Below the pieces are notes generated by a model that saw nothing but the letters and a program-made list of their open reading frames with translations, was not told the origin of the DNA and searched no databases. A stretch of DNA of 64,000 nucleotides, from positions 1,609,393 through 1,673,392 of the forward strand of contig JANFOG010000010.1 in assembly GCA_024336345.1 (NCBI GenBank), written 5' to 3'. Numbering within the stretch: the first letter of the stretch is position 1; each line of letters starts with the position of its first letter. The position numbers were made by a program, and so were the translations under genes. The stretch comes from Mariannaea sp. PMI_226 (lineage: Eukaryota; Ascomycota; Sordariomycetes; Hypocreales; Nectriaceae). This document shows, one piece after another, positions 1 to 11,935 of the stretch.

Positions 1-2327
1 CGCGACTCCAGGATGAAGCCGGCGGTCAATCCACGACCTACTTCTAGCAACCTTAGAGCTTCGGTGGCGTTCTCTCCCGCGTTCAAAGCTGACAAGCTCG
101 CTTGCCGAGATACGCCTGAGAGGTTTTGAAGGAAGTCTACTCGGTCCCGTTGAGATTGTGATCTCAGGTTCAGGCTAGACACAAGCTCAAGGGCTTTGTG
201 CCAGACCTGAACAGCTTCGGTCCATTGACCTGACAAGCAATGGTGCTCGGCAATTCTTATACATGCCAAGACCCGTTTTCGAGGTGGACATGCAGGTGTA
301 TCAGCGCAAATCCTAAATATTTGCAAAGCTTTTTGCTCGTCCTCTCGCTTCGGGTCTGTCGAGGTCGTGGCTCTCAGGCATAAAGCTAGAGATAGTTCGA
401 ACAATAATTCCTGAGTCCTTGCTGAGTCACTGACGATAACCGGAAGTCTCAAGGCATGTTGGAAATGGTCGATCGCATGGCTAATATCACTCAGGTCAGG
501 CTCTGCAAGCTGTATAAAGCGGCTCTTGAAACATTCGGCCAATAATATTACGCCATGTGCGAGATTGGGATTTCCGTCTTGGCACTCGGACCGTGCTTGA
601 ATAGCGTATTCAATGGCATTAGTTGAGTCCTGCTTATGTTTGCTGACAACGGCTTGTTCCCAGGCCATGACACTTCTACACCGGAGACTTTCTGCAACCC
701 TAGCCAGATAGGCAAACCGATGTTGTTTGAGACGACCAGTACCCTGGTCGTTATCCAAAGCTTGCAGTGTCATATCAATCATTTTGTCCAAGTCCTCTGT
801 TGACTGGGCTTCGACAACTCGCAAAGTATAGCAATGAGAAAGGAGGCCAAGGAATGCCGGCCGCCTACCATCATTGAAAGATACGGTCTCCAGGGCTGTC
901 TGTGCCGCTTCCAGAGCCTGGTTAAGGTGTTCAATGAGTCGACTATAGCTATACCGAGCTAAAAGTCTTCCTATACCCAGTGCGAGCGCCCAAGTATCGT
1001 CTTCTAAGCACGCATGCATTGTGATTGGATATCTGACCAACATCTCAATTCCCTGGCAGAGATCTTCAATGGCACCAGTGGCATTATATCGGCGGAGCCG
1101 CATAATTGAGAGGCAACCGCGTATTTTTGCTCGTGTCTGCTTGATGGTCCAAGCATTTATGGTGGTCTCAGTTGCAAGGTCCAGAGCAGACTCGAGGCAT
1201 CGAATCGCTGTTTGTAGATCTTCATCCACTCCTTGAATATCAAAGCGAGCGCCTAGTCTGTCCGCATAACTGATAAGCCTTTGGGCCTGATCAAAATCCT
1301 GCAGGGCAGCCGTTTCAACCGATTCCCTTGACAACTGGATGGCTTGCTCTACATCATGTATCTCCCCAGAGCGGTGGAATCTTAGATTAAGCGAGTCTGA
1401 TAGCCAACCCTTGGTGTTGAGGGTCTCAGTGCTGGAAGAAGTGTGAGAAAAATGAAGCTTTTGCATTGCTTGATACCCAAGAGCAATGCTGGTATTAAGG
1501 TCGTCCTCTGATCTTGTCTGTGCGTAGCGGTAGCCTAGATTCTTGCTTAGCTCTGCTAGCACCATTCCATGCGTTGAGGAGAGAGAATGCAGAACTTCAA
1601 TCGAACGATCCAGATCTTCCGGCCTCCTTTCCCTGGCCCATCGATTGTGTAAACATTGTGCTAGGTCCCTTACAAGGGCAACATCTTCTGGGGTGTGCAA
1701 CAGGGCCTGCTCATATGCTTCTATTGCATGCTGAAGTGCTACAGTTCTGGAATCAAGTTGATACATTCTGCTCCAACAATCCGCCTCTCCCTTTCGAGAC
1801 GCAATGTGTAATTCCTGCAGAGCTTGGGAGTGGTTATATTTTGAGTCCTTGGTAGCCTGGTATTCCACAAGCTCATATTGAACTATTGCCCGGGAAATAT
1901 CGGTGGTATGGCAAGTCCATTTGCTTTTCTCGACATAGTACCCAGCAAGTTGGAGAGATGTTATCGCTCGATTAACACTGATGCCATGAAGGTTGGTATC
2001 AGCGAGAAGGGTAGTGGCATGATGAATGGCGGTATCCGCATCAATAACCATACAGATCGCTTCATCAAGATGCTTAATGTCATGTGAATGGTCAACGAAT
2101 AATGCATGCTTCCAAAATCCAACTTCTGCTAGTCTTCTCCACCGTAACTCATGGTCACCAGGTGTTGATTCAAGAAGTTCCCCTGCTTTACGGAGTCCAA
2201 GCATGCAATCATCGAACGTGAGGGATCCTCGTTTGTAGCCGGCAAGCGATTTACATGCCTCAGCTATGTACTCATATGGATCGCCCAGTGGCGCGTCTGG
2301 AGCTCGGGCAATGGCCGCAGGAACCAT
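1..2327 (-). CDS. TPR-repeat protein, probably N-terminal part of a TPR/CHAT protein (partial, runs off left edge)
   Basis: A single open frame of about 775 codons runs from the ATG at 2327 to the left edge with no stop, so the 3' end lies outside the window. An in-frame TGA sits 24 bp upstream of this ATG, which supports the start unless an intron precedes it. The protein is helical and built of degenerate TPR-like units; recurring patterns are DLDRSIEVL, DLQTAIRCLESAL and HLNQALEAAQTAL. The last residues seen (ALRLLEVGRGLTAG) match the segment that in many fungal proteins directly precedes a CHAT (caspase-like) protease domain. The CHAT domain itself is not visible here, so that part is inference from family architecture. 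Such proteins often belong to fungal nonself-recognition or stress repertoires. It could also be a TPR-only protein. Confidence 0.75.
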   Translation of the reverse strand, partial: MVPAAIARAPDAPLGDPYEYIAEACKSLAGYKRGSLTFDDCMLGLRKAGELLESTPGDHELRWRRLAEVGFWKHALFVDHSHDIKHLDEAICMVIDADTAIHHATTLLADTNLHGISVNRAITSLQLAGYYVEKSKWTCHTTDISRAIVQYELVEYQATKDSKYNHSQALQELHIASRKGEADCWSRMYQLDSRTVALQHAIEAYEQALLHTPEDVALVRDLAQCLHNRWARERRPEDLDRSIEVLHSLSSTHGMVLAELSKNLGYRYAQTRSEDDLNTSIALGYQAMQKLHFSHTSSSTETLNTKGWLSDSLNLRFHRSGEIHDVEQAIQLSRESVETAALQDFDQAQRLISYADRLGARFDIQGVDEDLQTAIRCLESALDLATETTINAWTIKQTRAKIRGCLSIMRLRRYNATGAIEDLCQGIEMLVRYPITMHACLEDDTWALALGIGRLLARYSYSRLIEHLNQALEAAQTALETVSFNDGRRPAFLGLLSHCYTLRVVEAQSTEDLDKMIDMTLQALDNDQGTGRLKQHRFAYLARVAESLRCRSVMAWEQAVVSKHKQDSTNAIEYAIQARSECQDGNPNLAHGVILLAECFKSRFIQLAEPDLSDISHAIDHFQHALRLPVIVSDSARTQELLFELSLALCLRATTSTDPKREDEQKALQIFRICADTPACPPRKRVLACIRIAEHHCLSGQWTEAVQVWHKALELVSSLNLRSQSQRDRVDFLQNLSGVSRQASLSALNAGENATEALRLLEVGRGLTAGFILES

Positions 2328-4080
2328 GCTCCCAGCTTTCTCTTGGGTTCAGAGACGGGCCCTGCCGGGTAAGTGAAGTCGAGGCCGTGTTGCAGTTTCG
2401 TTTTCTTTTTGCCAACAGGTTGACTTAATCCTGATTCATCGGCCGATAGGATATCGGCTGAGTGCACAGGGGAAGAGAAACGAGAAACAAAAGCAATCAC
2501 TAGACCAATGAGTATTCGGAGAATATTTGGGTTGTTGCGATCTCATAGGTTCGGCTAGAAAAAAGAGGCAAATGAAAATGACATTAACAAGAGAGAAGGG
2601 TAGAGAATACTCTCTAGGACATCTGACAAAGGCTCAATTTTGGCTCCCCTGAAGTTGGCCCTTGTGGCTCTCTATGGGAAGATGTGAGGCAATTCCGTGT
2701 TCTGTTTTGCACAGCCCCTCTCATCCCATCAGTTGGGCAGCCAGGCTGAGCAGCTGGCAATAGTGCCAGGGGGCAGTCTGAGCAAAAGTGACAACAGGTC
2801 ACGTGCACAAATGGGGGCGGCAGACGTCCAGCTTCATCTACATCTACTACGAGCGTGGTCTCCCATCCTGAGTTTTCTACCAACGGCTACTGATGGGGTA
2901 CCACAGGTGCTAGTCGTACTGTCACAACTCCCTGCGGCACCGGGGAAGTTCCATGTGAGTGAATCATTGATTGATTGATGTATGAGTCATGCTCTTCCCG
3001 TAAACCATCAAAAGTTGAACCACGGGTCGTCAGTGAAGCCCAAGTTTCATGATGCGACGTGTGCGCCACAGTATAAGTTGCCTTCCACATCCACCTCTCT
3101 ATGCCCTAATCCTGTAACTAACAAGAATCAGGGATGAGAACTCGATTGAGAATTATTAGATTGGTTGGGACTCTTCTGGACGCCCTGTAGCTGTAAATGG
3201 CTATGTACAGGACTGTGAGAACTTCATCATCTCTGTGCTGAGTGAAGAGCTGAAACGGGTAACTCCTGAAATCACAACGAGTAGAAGGAATCAACTAATG
3301 CGCCGTGCTTCCATGGCCTGGCTACGAAGGTCATAAATCATAAGTAGTCTGAGCTGACACAGTAATGACACATCGTCAGCAAGTCTAGTAAACCCTGGAA
3401 AACTCAGTTAACTGGGATTACTGGCCTGCCTCGAACGGAAGATCGCTGTGCGACAACCTTTTTGACTTCTGGAATGATTGTATTACATCTAAGCTCTCTG
3501 ATGAGGATAACAAGCTTACCACCGCTCTATTCCTGTTTGCAATCCGACTATTGGCTATTGGGGGGCCTGATGATAGCCACAAATAAGCTACAATAGCTCA
3601 ATTGGTTCCTTGAGAATAATAAACCAACTCATAACAAGTGTAAATAATTAAATAGCCAATGCAAATATACTCGATTAGCAATTGGTTTGGTTACTAACGT
3701 ATCGTATTTAGCAATAAATATTTAGAGACCTATAATAACCATAGCTCTATCAACAAGAATTAACGATGGAATCTTCATTTCTTTCCCCAATAATTATGAC
3801 TGTAGTTTGTATTCATAGAGGACGTGAAGTTGTCTAATTTTGAATTTGGGTTCGTGTTCATCTCAATATTGAACTATAGATGGGATAGGTTGTTAATGGA
3901 ATGAGTCGCCAAGTTGTTACTTGCTTTTGGAACCAACTTACTCGTCAAATTGATGGGCCTACAGCTATCTTATTCCGTACAGTTGGCCACAGTTCCAGCT
4001 GCGCCACATTGGGTTGCCATACATAGTGCAAAGAAGCCGTAGCAGTCTTTTAAGACAACAAGTGTAGATTGGCTGGTAGC
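2328..4080. other. Intergenic, with two coding-like fragments
   Basis: No convincing gene is present. Two plus-strand stretches read like protein but lack a start: about 3155-3320 (GWDSSGRPVAVNGY, then a helical-looking run) and about 3408-3587 (NWDYWPASNGRSLCDNLF). They may be remnants of a decayed gene. From 3600 to 3950 the DNA is AT-rich with nothing recognisable. Confidence 0.3.
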
Positions 4081-4716
4081 TTAGTTCAAACCCCATACCG
4101 CTTTGGACCATGGCTGATATTTAAGTGACCATGTCAAGGTTCGAATAACCGACGCATCAGTAGAGGGTTGTCCGAACCCGACCCAGAGATCCATAGTCAT
4201 ATCTACGGAATTATCCGTCTCGCTCATGTTAGTGTCGGCAACGATAGCCTGTTGAGTAACACCCTTGGGATTGGTCATGGTGACGACACTTCCGCAGAGG
4301 AGGTTGTCCTGAGAGTCTCCAAAGGCCCGCATAACACTGATGGGCATGGCAACCAGAGGCATATAGTCAGGAATGTTGCCGACTTGATAGGTGCTAAGGC
4401 CACACGATCCAGAATCCAGGAAGATTTTACGAGCAATCGGAGCGGCGTCCCACATGAAGAGCGACCCGTTGTTGTTGCCAGTCAGGGAAATCCAATTTGG
4501 ATCTCCGGGCTTGGGGACGGTTGTGGCCTGAGCAATGGAGGTGGTGGCAATAATGGGGGTAATGGGTGTGATAGCAATAGGAGTGGCAGCAGTGGGAGTC
4601 GTGGTAGCAACGGGCGTTATTGGAAAAATGGGTGTGACCTGAGCAACGGGGATGGCTTTGGCACCTGAGGCTAGATTCAGGACCATTGCGACGAGTGTGG
4701 CGTACGCATACTGCAT
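4081..4716 (-). CDS. Small secreted protein with a double-psi beta-barrel (RlpA/expansin-like) domain
   Basis: A protein of 211 aa. The ATG at 4716 was chosen over an upstream in-frame start at 4899 because it begins a clear signal peptide (MQYAYATLVAMVLNLASGAKA). A low-complexity Pro/Thr/Ile/Ala linker follows (about residues 25-70, repeats such as ITPITPI). The C-terminal part from about residue 85 has the pattern of a double-psi beta-barrel: SCGLSTYQ, VAMP, DSQDNLLCG, VADTN, then a VDM-DLW-FG block. This fold occurs in RlpA, barwin, cerato-platanin-like and expansin-like secreted proteins, many of which bind carbohydrate. It most resembles fungal RlpA-like small secreted proteins, but its activity cannot be inferred. 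A TATA-like GATATAAGAG lies about 100 bp upstream of the start. No intron. Confidence 0.65.
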   Translation of the reverse strand: MQYAYATLVAMVLNLASGAKAIPVAQVTPIFPITPVATTTPTAATPIAITPITPIIATTSIAQATTVPKPGDPNWISLTGNNNGSLFMWDAAPIARKIFLDSGSCGLSTYQVGNIPDYMPLVAMPISVMRAFGDSQDNLLCGSVVTMTNPKGVTQQAIVADTNMSETDNSVDMTMDLWVGFGQPSTDASVIRTLTWSLKYQPWSKAVWGLN

Positions 4717-7700
4717 GTTGGGCAACAGCACGATGGCATTAAGGGGTGGCGCGGAGAATGAGCAAAATGCCAAAACCTCAACGTCTCCAATCAACTGGAA
4801 TAACGCTCCTCTTATATCGCGTATCATAATTAAATCCCCAATTGATCCTACAGTAACTAATTGCCTGCTGCTGAGGTAGAGCTCATGGGATCGTGTCAAG
4901 CGCTACCCGATTTTGGCTTGTGGAGGAAGGCAATGAGAAATTAGGAGCCCTGAAGTCCCTTGTTGTCAGCATACTAAACGACCGTAAATGACCGGGTTCT
5001 GAAAAGCTAACCCCAGCCTGTGCTATCTCCATGCATCTTGGAGCAAATAGTTGCTTCATTATTTCGCTAATATCCCTGAGGCATTTGTATGACCACTTTA
5101 GGAAAAATCATCTGGCGACTCCTCCATGGCAATTCCCCAATGCATGCTAATAACCCATAACATCGCCCTAGGCCCTTTACAGTGGTAACCCCCCACTCAT
5201 GTCGCGATCTCATGGCCTATTGAGGTCTGTGATGAAACAATGGTACCCTGCCAGGCTGGAGCTTACATCGCGATGCTACGCACAAAGTCCCGACGTTTCA
5301 TCACCTACTAAGAAACCACGTGCCAGAGGTGTCTCCCAGGTTTGATATGGCGCCTTTGAGCATGATTATAGCCCCAGGTAGGTTTATGACTAATAAGCTT
5401 CCCTTATGCGCGAGCGTTGATTACAACCACCTATTGTTTATTCTTAGAACAGAAATTCACCCAATCTACCTGCATGCGATCCCACTCCACCCATCCCCCA
5501 ACTATCATACATTTCAGTTAAATATCAGAGGATCAGCACCCTTGACGGAATCATCACATGTATCTCAAACAATTATAAGGTTCACCGCAGCTCCCATTGC
5601 AGGAAGGATTGGAACGTTCAATTCTGGTCTAGCCGAAGCAATCGCAAAAGCACATCGACGCAATCGAGAGATTGAGATACCATAGTAGTGAATCCAGCAG
5701 CCTTCTCGGGAATATCTCAATTGCGACAGCAGAGAAATACCGTTTAGAATCATTTCCTCTTCGTGACTATCAGCGTTCTATTTGATGACAATATCATGAA
5801 AGTAGCTCCCGCTTTGATACACTCGCATGCCGTGGTGTAGTCCAAGGCTGATCGTTTTGGGATATCCTTGTCCTCCCAGACCTCTTGGCGTGTCTCCATC
5901 GGAGCCCACGTTTCTTCTATTTCTTCTCCCCATTGCATGGTACGTCTCCAGACCCTCCCGACTCAATAGAGGTGATTGCCTCACGTACCTGAAACCATCA
6001 GGATTCGCATCTTGGAATATTAGCCAACTTCCCATGATCTGCACAACATGTAAGGGCAGCAAGGGATCATTTAGCCTAGCCAAGACTACTCCTGCTAACA
6101 GCGAAGCCTTGTTAGTTTTTGTGAGCGGACATCATGGCATCATCATATCTAAATTTCCTCCTAGACCTCATTCCAGACATGTGACTTGCGTTGCTCACAT
6201 TAATTCAATATAGAAAAAGCCATCGCGGCGGCATCGTGAGCGTTTTTTCTTAACCCGAAATGACACAGCCGTAATTAATCTACTTTATTCTTGCTTACAA
6301 CTGATCTATATAATAAAGGGGTAAGGTAAGTGCGGACCCACCGCCAACGCCGAGGCGAAATCGATGTTAAAAACGCGGTCTACCTACAAGCTGCTTTTTG
6401 GGAACGAGATGGTGTTGGATCACTATTTCCGTCGCTCATCGGTTTATAATGCTCATGCTTGGGCTTTTTAAGGCTTCGAATCATTTAAAGCTCGCCAGCA
6501 GGTAACACGGCGAGTGTTAGTTCCGCATCTAATTCATGGGCAAAATTTGAGGCGAAGTTCTATGTCTTCAATAACCACGGCCATGGTCTAATTCTTGTGT
6601 TTTTTTTTTTTTTTGCCTGATTACCTTCAGCATAATCAGTCAAGTCGCCATATCGCCCCCATGTGACAGCCTACCAATGAGATACTCAAGCTCTCCTCGA
6701 GATATGTCACCCTTTTGAACAAATATGATATCTTCTGAGCGTCAATAAGTGCTTTCCATTCTAACTAACAAAGCAATTGAAGAAAAAAAAATAACCGAGC
6801 AGCCGTCTTTCGTCGAAAATTCAGCAGCCTTAGACTAAGTAAACGCATCATACTAACCGCCGTCTGTCATAAGCCGCCTCGGGACTTGCAGGCTCTCAAA
6901 AGGTAAATTAGCTATTTCACCTAAGAGAATTGTGATAGTTACACCATTTCACCAGCTGTTCTAGCTGTATACACCTCCTTCTGGCAGATTTCGCTCTCTC
7001 CCTCCCATAAGAATAAGGATGCGTCTCGAGGAGAAGACCTACCACAGAAAAATAGAAGAAAAAAAAACCCAAAACAAGGACGAGCCGAAGTTTCGGAGAG
7101 TAGCGTTGACGATACAGACCAGGCCCAATCCTACATCGCTTTAGCCAGATTATGAATCCTTTCGGTTGGTCGGGCTTGAGCGATTAACTGGCAAATTCGT
7201 TTGACTGGCATGGACAGAGCTGTACGTAGGAGTCCTCGTTACTATTGTGGCGTTTACCAATGCTAGGCATCTTGAAATTGGCCTCGAGCAGGGCCAACTA
7301 TCCCAGTGCTGCTATTCGTCTACACCTCGGAATACATTTTGGCACTGATAATCTTGGGAAAATCGTGCGGTGGTTGGTAATGTATTTTTGACTTGCAAAA
7401 GGCGTGGTGTGCAAGATACGACATACTGGCAGGACGCAACTTAAAAAAGAGACTGAGTTAAAAAGGTGTTTCACAGCAGCGACTATGATATATGGCCAAC
7501 CACCATGCTGTGGCTTTCATGTGCAAAATACCAGTTACTATTGCTGATATTCATTGACCTACAATAGAAAGTAGTTCATTAAGATCAGAAGAGAGTCACT
7601 AATCAGTTGGAATGCTAGCCCTACGGAGTCTAATGCTTGACAGTGGGCGAAATTCTCCCCTCTCGCTATCTGGGCCCAAATATTCGTTGACAAAAGCAGT

Positions 7701-8092
7701 GAATCGATTTTGGTCAGCACGCGTCTACTGTGAATAGGATGGATGTCTCGGTCCATCAATGCATCAAATCAATTTCACCATTTTGATACTTTCGATGGCT
7801 GGGCTACATCGCTGAGGCGGGTTTCTGAGAAAGCAGCAGTTGTGAGCATCCATTTGAAAAGCCATTTTTCGAATGGATGCAAGCCCATTATCTGCTAAAT
7901 TCACAAGTTAAACACTTGCCTTGCGTGCCAAAGTATAAAATGACAAAGCAATCAACCTTGCGCAAATCTCAAGCACGATCCTGCATTTGCTAGGCTTCCT
8001 ACTAATTCAAGCACTAGCTTAATTATATTGCATTCCGCTAGTAGTAAACCTCCGACTGTTCGTGATGACCTGAGTGAGTCTTTGAGCATGAT
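4717..8092. other. Long gene-poor stretch
   Basis: About 3.4 kb without a gene that can be supported. Reading frames of 60-130 codons exist near 5320-6213 and 7559-7759, but they overlap on both strands, start at non-ATG codons or look unlike protein. A poly-T run lies at about 6598-6614. A GC-richer patch at 6318-6362 stands out from its surroundings, but no repeat partner was found in the window. Confidence 0.4.
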
Positions 8093-9337
8093 TTATACAC
8101 ACTTAACCAGCCCGATTAGGTCTTGGCGCTTATTTCCACCCGCTGTCCCTGTAGCAATGAGGGCCTGTTTTCCATGCTGAGTTATGCTTAATTTGATTGG
8201 CCCGATTGGAAGTTGGTTGATTGAAACTGGTGGCGAGCAGACTATAGATTGTAAAATTTCATTGTCAACTTTGGGCGGCATCCCATATTGAATGCAATGC
8301 TCCCCGCCGTATTGAAGGGGTATATGGGCGACATCAATCGTTGATAGCAATGTCGACAAGACTTGAGCCGGAAACACTATCTGTACCTTAGAGGCAGTTC
8401 GCGGATCAATCCATTTTCTCACGAAGTTCCATATCATTCCAAAATATGACGGAGCATTAACAACCTAAGAATAGATGTTAGCGGCTTGGTCAAAGAGGGG
8501 TTGAGAAGATGCGACCTAGGACTTGAATTCACGTACGTAGATCCGATCAATAACTTCCGGGTAACAGGTGGATAGTAGAAAATTAAAGTCTTGCACATAT
8601 TCTCTGAGGCTCCATACTTGTTTCATCGTTAGAGTTGATACATCCACGACATAAACAGCACTTGTAATGGCAGTGTTAGAGTTTTTCCCATCGCTTATGG
8701 CGGAACAAACTGGTAGGACGAATCTGGTTAGGTAGTCATTAAATACGATGGCATGTTGCATTGCCTTCGATATTGTGCCACCGCTCCTGGAGGCTGGTGT
8801 ATTTCTGTTGTCGTTATATCTGTCCACGACCTTGTCGTCGAGACAAGAAGTATCGAAAATGCAGATCGGCATACCAGTCCGGTCTCGGCACCCGGACCAG
8901 TGAGGGTACTATGCATCATCTACTTGAGTAAAGGGTATTGAAATACTAGACTGTCTGTCTTACAAGGTTTCTCGCCATCTCAAATTCGTCAATGTCGATG
9001 GTTTCGTAGGTGATAATGGCGCCAACAGATTTTCGGAGAGCCAGCGCTTCCTTGAATTGCTCATACGCTCCATTTACATCGAACGACCGCGCTCGGAGAA
9101 AGCGTCTACTGAGATGTAAGAACTGTAGACCCAGCTAGCTTCGAACCAACAGAAGATTTTTTTCACGAACAAGAGAGTGTATTCATCATTCAAACCGTCA
9201 GTAAGGTCCCCTTTCTGTAAGGTCCTTGGCCTTTGAAGGACTTCCATCTTGTGGCAATGCTGGACAAATGTACGAAAGGCATTTTGCTGGTCTTCTGGTA
9301 GGGTGGCTGCCAGGGTTTGGAAGCGCTGTGTATCCAT
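8093..9337 (-). CDS. Sec14-like CRAL-TRIO phosphatidylinositol/lipid-transfer protein
   Basis: Four exons on the minus strand: 9337-9171, 9105-8964, 8908-8537 and 8464-8093. The introns are 65, 55 and 72 bp, with donors GTTCGT, GTAAGA and GTACGT, and all phases join. The product is 350 aa. The N-terminus carries the CRAL-TRIO N motif (DEYTLLRFLRARSFDVNGAY, split by intron 1). The CRAL-TRIO core follows: a YPHWSG-CRDRTGMPICIFD strand, a VYVVDVSTLTMKQVW block, YPEVIDRIYVVNAPSYFG and the C-terminal VQIVFP...IPLQYGGE segment that forms the lipid-binding floor and gate. Family members move phosphatidylinositol and other lipids between membranes and stimulate PI kinases. Length and motif order fit an intact Sec14-like gene. 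Its precise ligand is unknown. A perfect CRE-type palindrome TGACGTCA lies about 490 bp upstream (9827-9834). Confidence 0.9.
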
Positions 9338-10697
9338 CAAATAGAACGACTTGAGATGGATGCAGTTGAACGTAAAGAGCAAAATAATTTGAAAAGGAGT
9401 TTGCACTTTTAGGAGGCAGACTAGAGAACGCGCTATCTGCATTCATGCCTAATACCTAGTGCCTGATGTGCACACATTGGTATTGTTATGAGTACCTAGT
9501 GTCGTTGGGCGGGTCTGCTTGCATATGCCATTTCTTCTCGAGGGGGGGAGTGACGTGGTCGGGGAACCTGACTTCTTTTTTCTTTTTTGCCAGTACGGAT
9601 GACAGATGATAAAGCAATCTATTCGGTGATCTTTCTGGTTACTACGTTTTGCTGCCGAGATAAAATTATCTGCCCCATTTTCTCAGTTATCTTTGCTTCC
9701 GTGCCATTTCTGCAACAAGAGTTATCAGTGTAACACGAAGCCATGATATGACAAAATAAGCGACTGGATAGGCTACCTGGAGAGAAAAAGGTGCGGCCGC
9801 TACGTTCAAGACAATCGCTTGAGCGATGACGTCACATGGCAGTGTTATGCAACCGGCTAGGAATGCGGCTATTATATTTCTTCCGTGAGAATAAGGAGAG
9901 CCTTTCTACACCTTGTCCAGCACTGAAGACGATATGCTCTCTTAATGCCATGCCAGTGTCATGGTATGTTGAGAGTCCTTGTTATCTTTAGTGCATTTGA
10001 ATGCTGGTATCCAAATCATGTCCATCCTTGCCAGCTGATAAATGGCCACCATTAATTTAGTCTTCTTGGGTGTGAACAGCGACATGAATTTGGCAATGCG
10101 TCTGCGGGGCCTTCGCCTTTTTGCAATTGGCGAATCATAGTGAATTGAAAATTGTGGTACTCTCCCTAGGGACAAGTAATGATGTTCTAACAATCTGTAG
10201 CCAAGCACATAGCTACGCAAGAAAATTGGCTAGCTTGTTTTTGCCCTACGTGAGACTATATATGCTACGAATCGGAGATGATGCACATTTTTCCCTCGCA
10301 ATTATGAATGACTGGTAGGTAGACCAATAAGGCCTTTTCCCCCGTACTTGTCTCGTTCATTGAGTGGACTTGCCCTTCCCCTATCTAATCGATAGCCTAG
10401 TCAATGGTCGACAATCTCTTCGGTACGCGCCACAACACGTGCCAGGGCACGCGCCACAACTTATTTTGTGGCAGTCGATAGGAATGCACTATCCCCCCTC
10501 GTGATACGTCATTGGAATGAACCTTGACCAACCCGGCATTGAATCGCCACTCGGGAGATGATCCTCGCCCTGCCCCTCATTCAGGCCCACATTGTGTTTC
10601 TTCTCTCATTTTTCTTTTTCTGTTCTTCTGTCTTAGTGAGCCAGGTCACGGCTCGCGTGGGAGGGCTCATCAAAATGATGTTCCTGCTCCAACAGAC
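9338..10697. other. Divergent spacer between Sec14-like and rhodopsin-like genes
   Basis: About 1.36 kb with no supported gene. It contains the palindrome TGACGTCA at 9827-9834 (a typical bZIP/CRE site) and a 12-bp direct repeat ACGCGCCACAAC at 10425-10436 and 10449-10460, about 250 bp before the downstream ATG. Both could be regulatory. Confidence 0.4.
9827..9834. promoter_or_regulatory. CRE-like palindrome TGACGTCA
   Basis: A perfect 8-bp palindrome that matches the consensus for CREB/ATF-type bZIP factors, 490 bp upstream of the Sec14-like start. Seen directly; binding is inferred. Confidence 0.35.
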
Positions 10698-11935
10698 ATG
10701 ATTCCTCTTGTGATTGAATCCTGGATCTGGTACGCCGTTACATGGCTTGTCGTCATTCTCCGATTGTGAGTTTCTTGGACACGGATCCCAACGCTGAGCT
10801 GACATCCGCCTTCCAGCCTATCTCGTTGGATGGTACTAGGATCGGTCAAGAAGTATCAGATAGATGATTACTTGATGATTATTGCAATGGTTAGTGCTGC
10901 TTTCTCCAGTTGAACGAATAGACCCACCATCTTTTGCCCATTCTAATACACTGCTTCGGTCTCTAGGCCTGTGACGCGGTGCTAATAGCCTGCATAAATG
11001 TCAGCTCTCGAACTGGGACCAATTTGATCGATCCTGACCAACCAATCACTCTCACGCCAGATGAGATCAGCAGTCGCAGATTCGGGTCCAAGCTTACCTT
11101 GATTGCAGAGACACTCCAATGTACTATTACATGGCTAGTCAAGTGCTGCTTGCTACTACTATACAATCGGTTGACGTAAGTTTTCCACGCATCTATGCCT
11201 CCATATCGTTTCATCTTCTGATATGCATCAGAACGAATTTGAGATACAACTGTGTAGTAAAAGCAGTTGCTTCATATGTCATTGTCGGGTTTGTTATTAT
11301 GATGATCCTCTACCTAGCGGTATGGTGTCGGCCTTTCTCCGAGTACTGGGCAGTCCCCACCCATAATGGTATTGACTCCAATTGCTTTATACCTTTGTAT
11401 CCTGTTAATTATCATCTAGAACAATGCGCGACAGCAACCAACCATCTCATCACCAATGCGGTTCTCAATATGTCATCAGATATAATGATCATTCTCCTTC
11501 CTATGCCGCTCTTCCTTTGGTCAAATACCACCACCAGAATCAAAGTTGCGTTGTGTTGCATTTATGCTGTAGGCATCTTCACGGTAAGTTTCTATCAATA
11601 CCCCCATTAAACCTGATTGACATGAAGGAACTCTTCAGTCTACGGAATGTGACTGACATTTAATTATGTAACCCTAGCTCATCTGCGCGTTTCTAAATAA
11701 ATACTACTCCTTTACCGACCCTTTCGGGCCTAACTGGACTTTCTGGTACATCCGCGAATCTTCGACTTCACTTATTGTCGCAAACCTGCCATTAACTTGG
11801 CCCCTTTTCCGTCATATTATGCATATTAACACATCGAGCGACCGCGATGCTTGTCTACAGCCGAGATATAGGGAACCCCAGCATTTTGGCAATCACCCTC
11901 TCCAATCATATCATGTATATTGGCGACAACAATGA
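10698..11935 (+). CDS. Fungal rhodopsin-type (Pth11-like) seven-helix integral membrane protein
   Basis: Six exons: 10698-10765, 10817-10889, 10967-11175, 11232-11368, 11420-11583 and 11678-11935. The five introns are 51, 77, 56, 51 and 94 bp and all phases join, giving 302 aa. The 51-bp intron 4 is in frame and has no stop, so it could be retained; removing it restores the usual spacing before QCAT. Family signatures appear in order: ESWIWYAVTWLVVILR (helix 1), an IDDYLMIIAM loop, CTITWLVKCCLL, a helix-4 region VIVGFVIMMILYLAVWC, AVLNMSSDIMIILLPMPLF and WYIRESSTSLIVANLPLTWPLF near the last helix. The set matches the fungal rhodopsin domain family, whose members include Pth11-type surface sensors. 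No CFEM domain is present. The extreme C-terminus is uncertain, because an overlapping frame stays open to 12063 and another small intron could add a tail. Confidence 0.8.

Noticed and set aside
5320..6213. Frames of 62-128 codons on both strands
   Set aside because: They overlap each other on opposite strands, have no recognisable domain, and show no splice structure or promoter.
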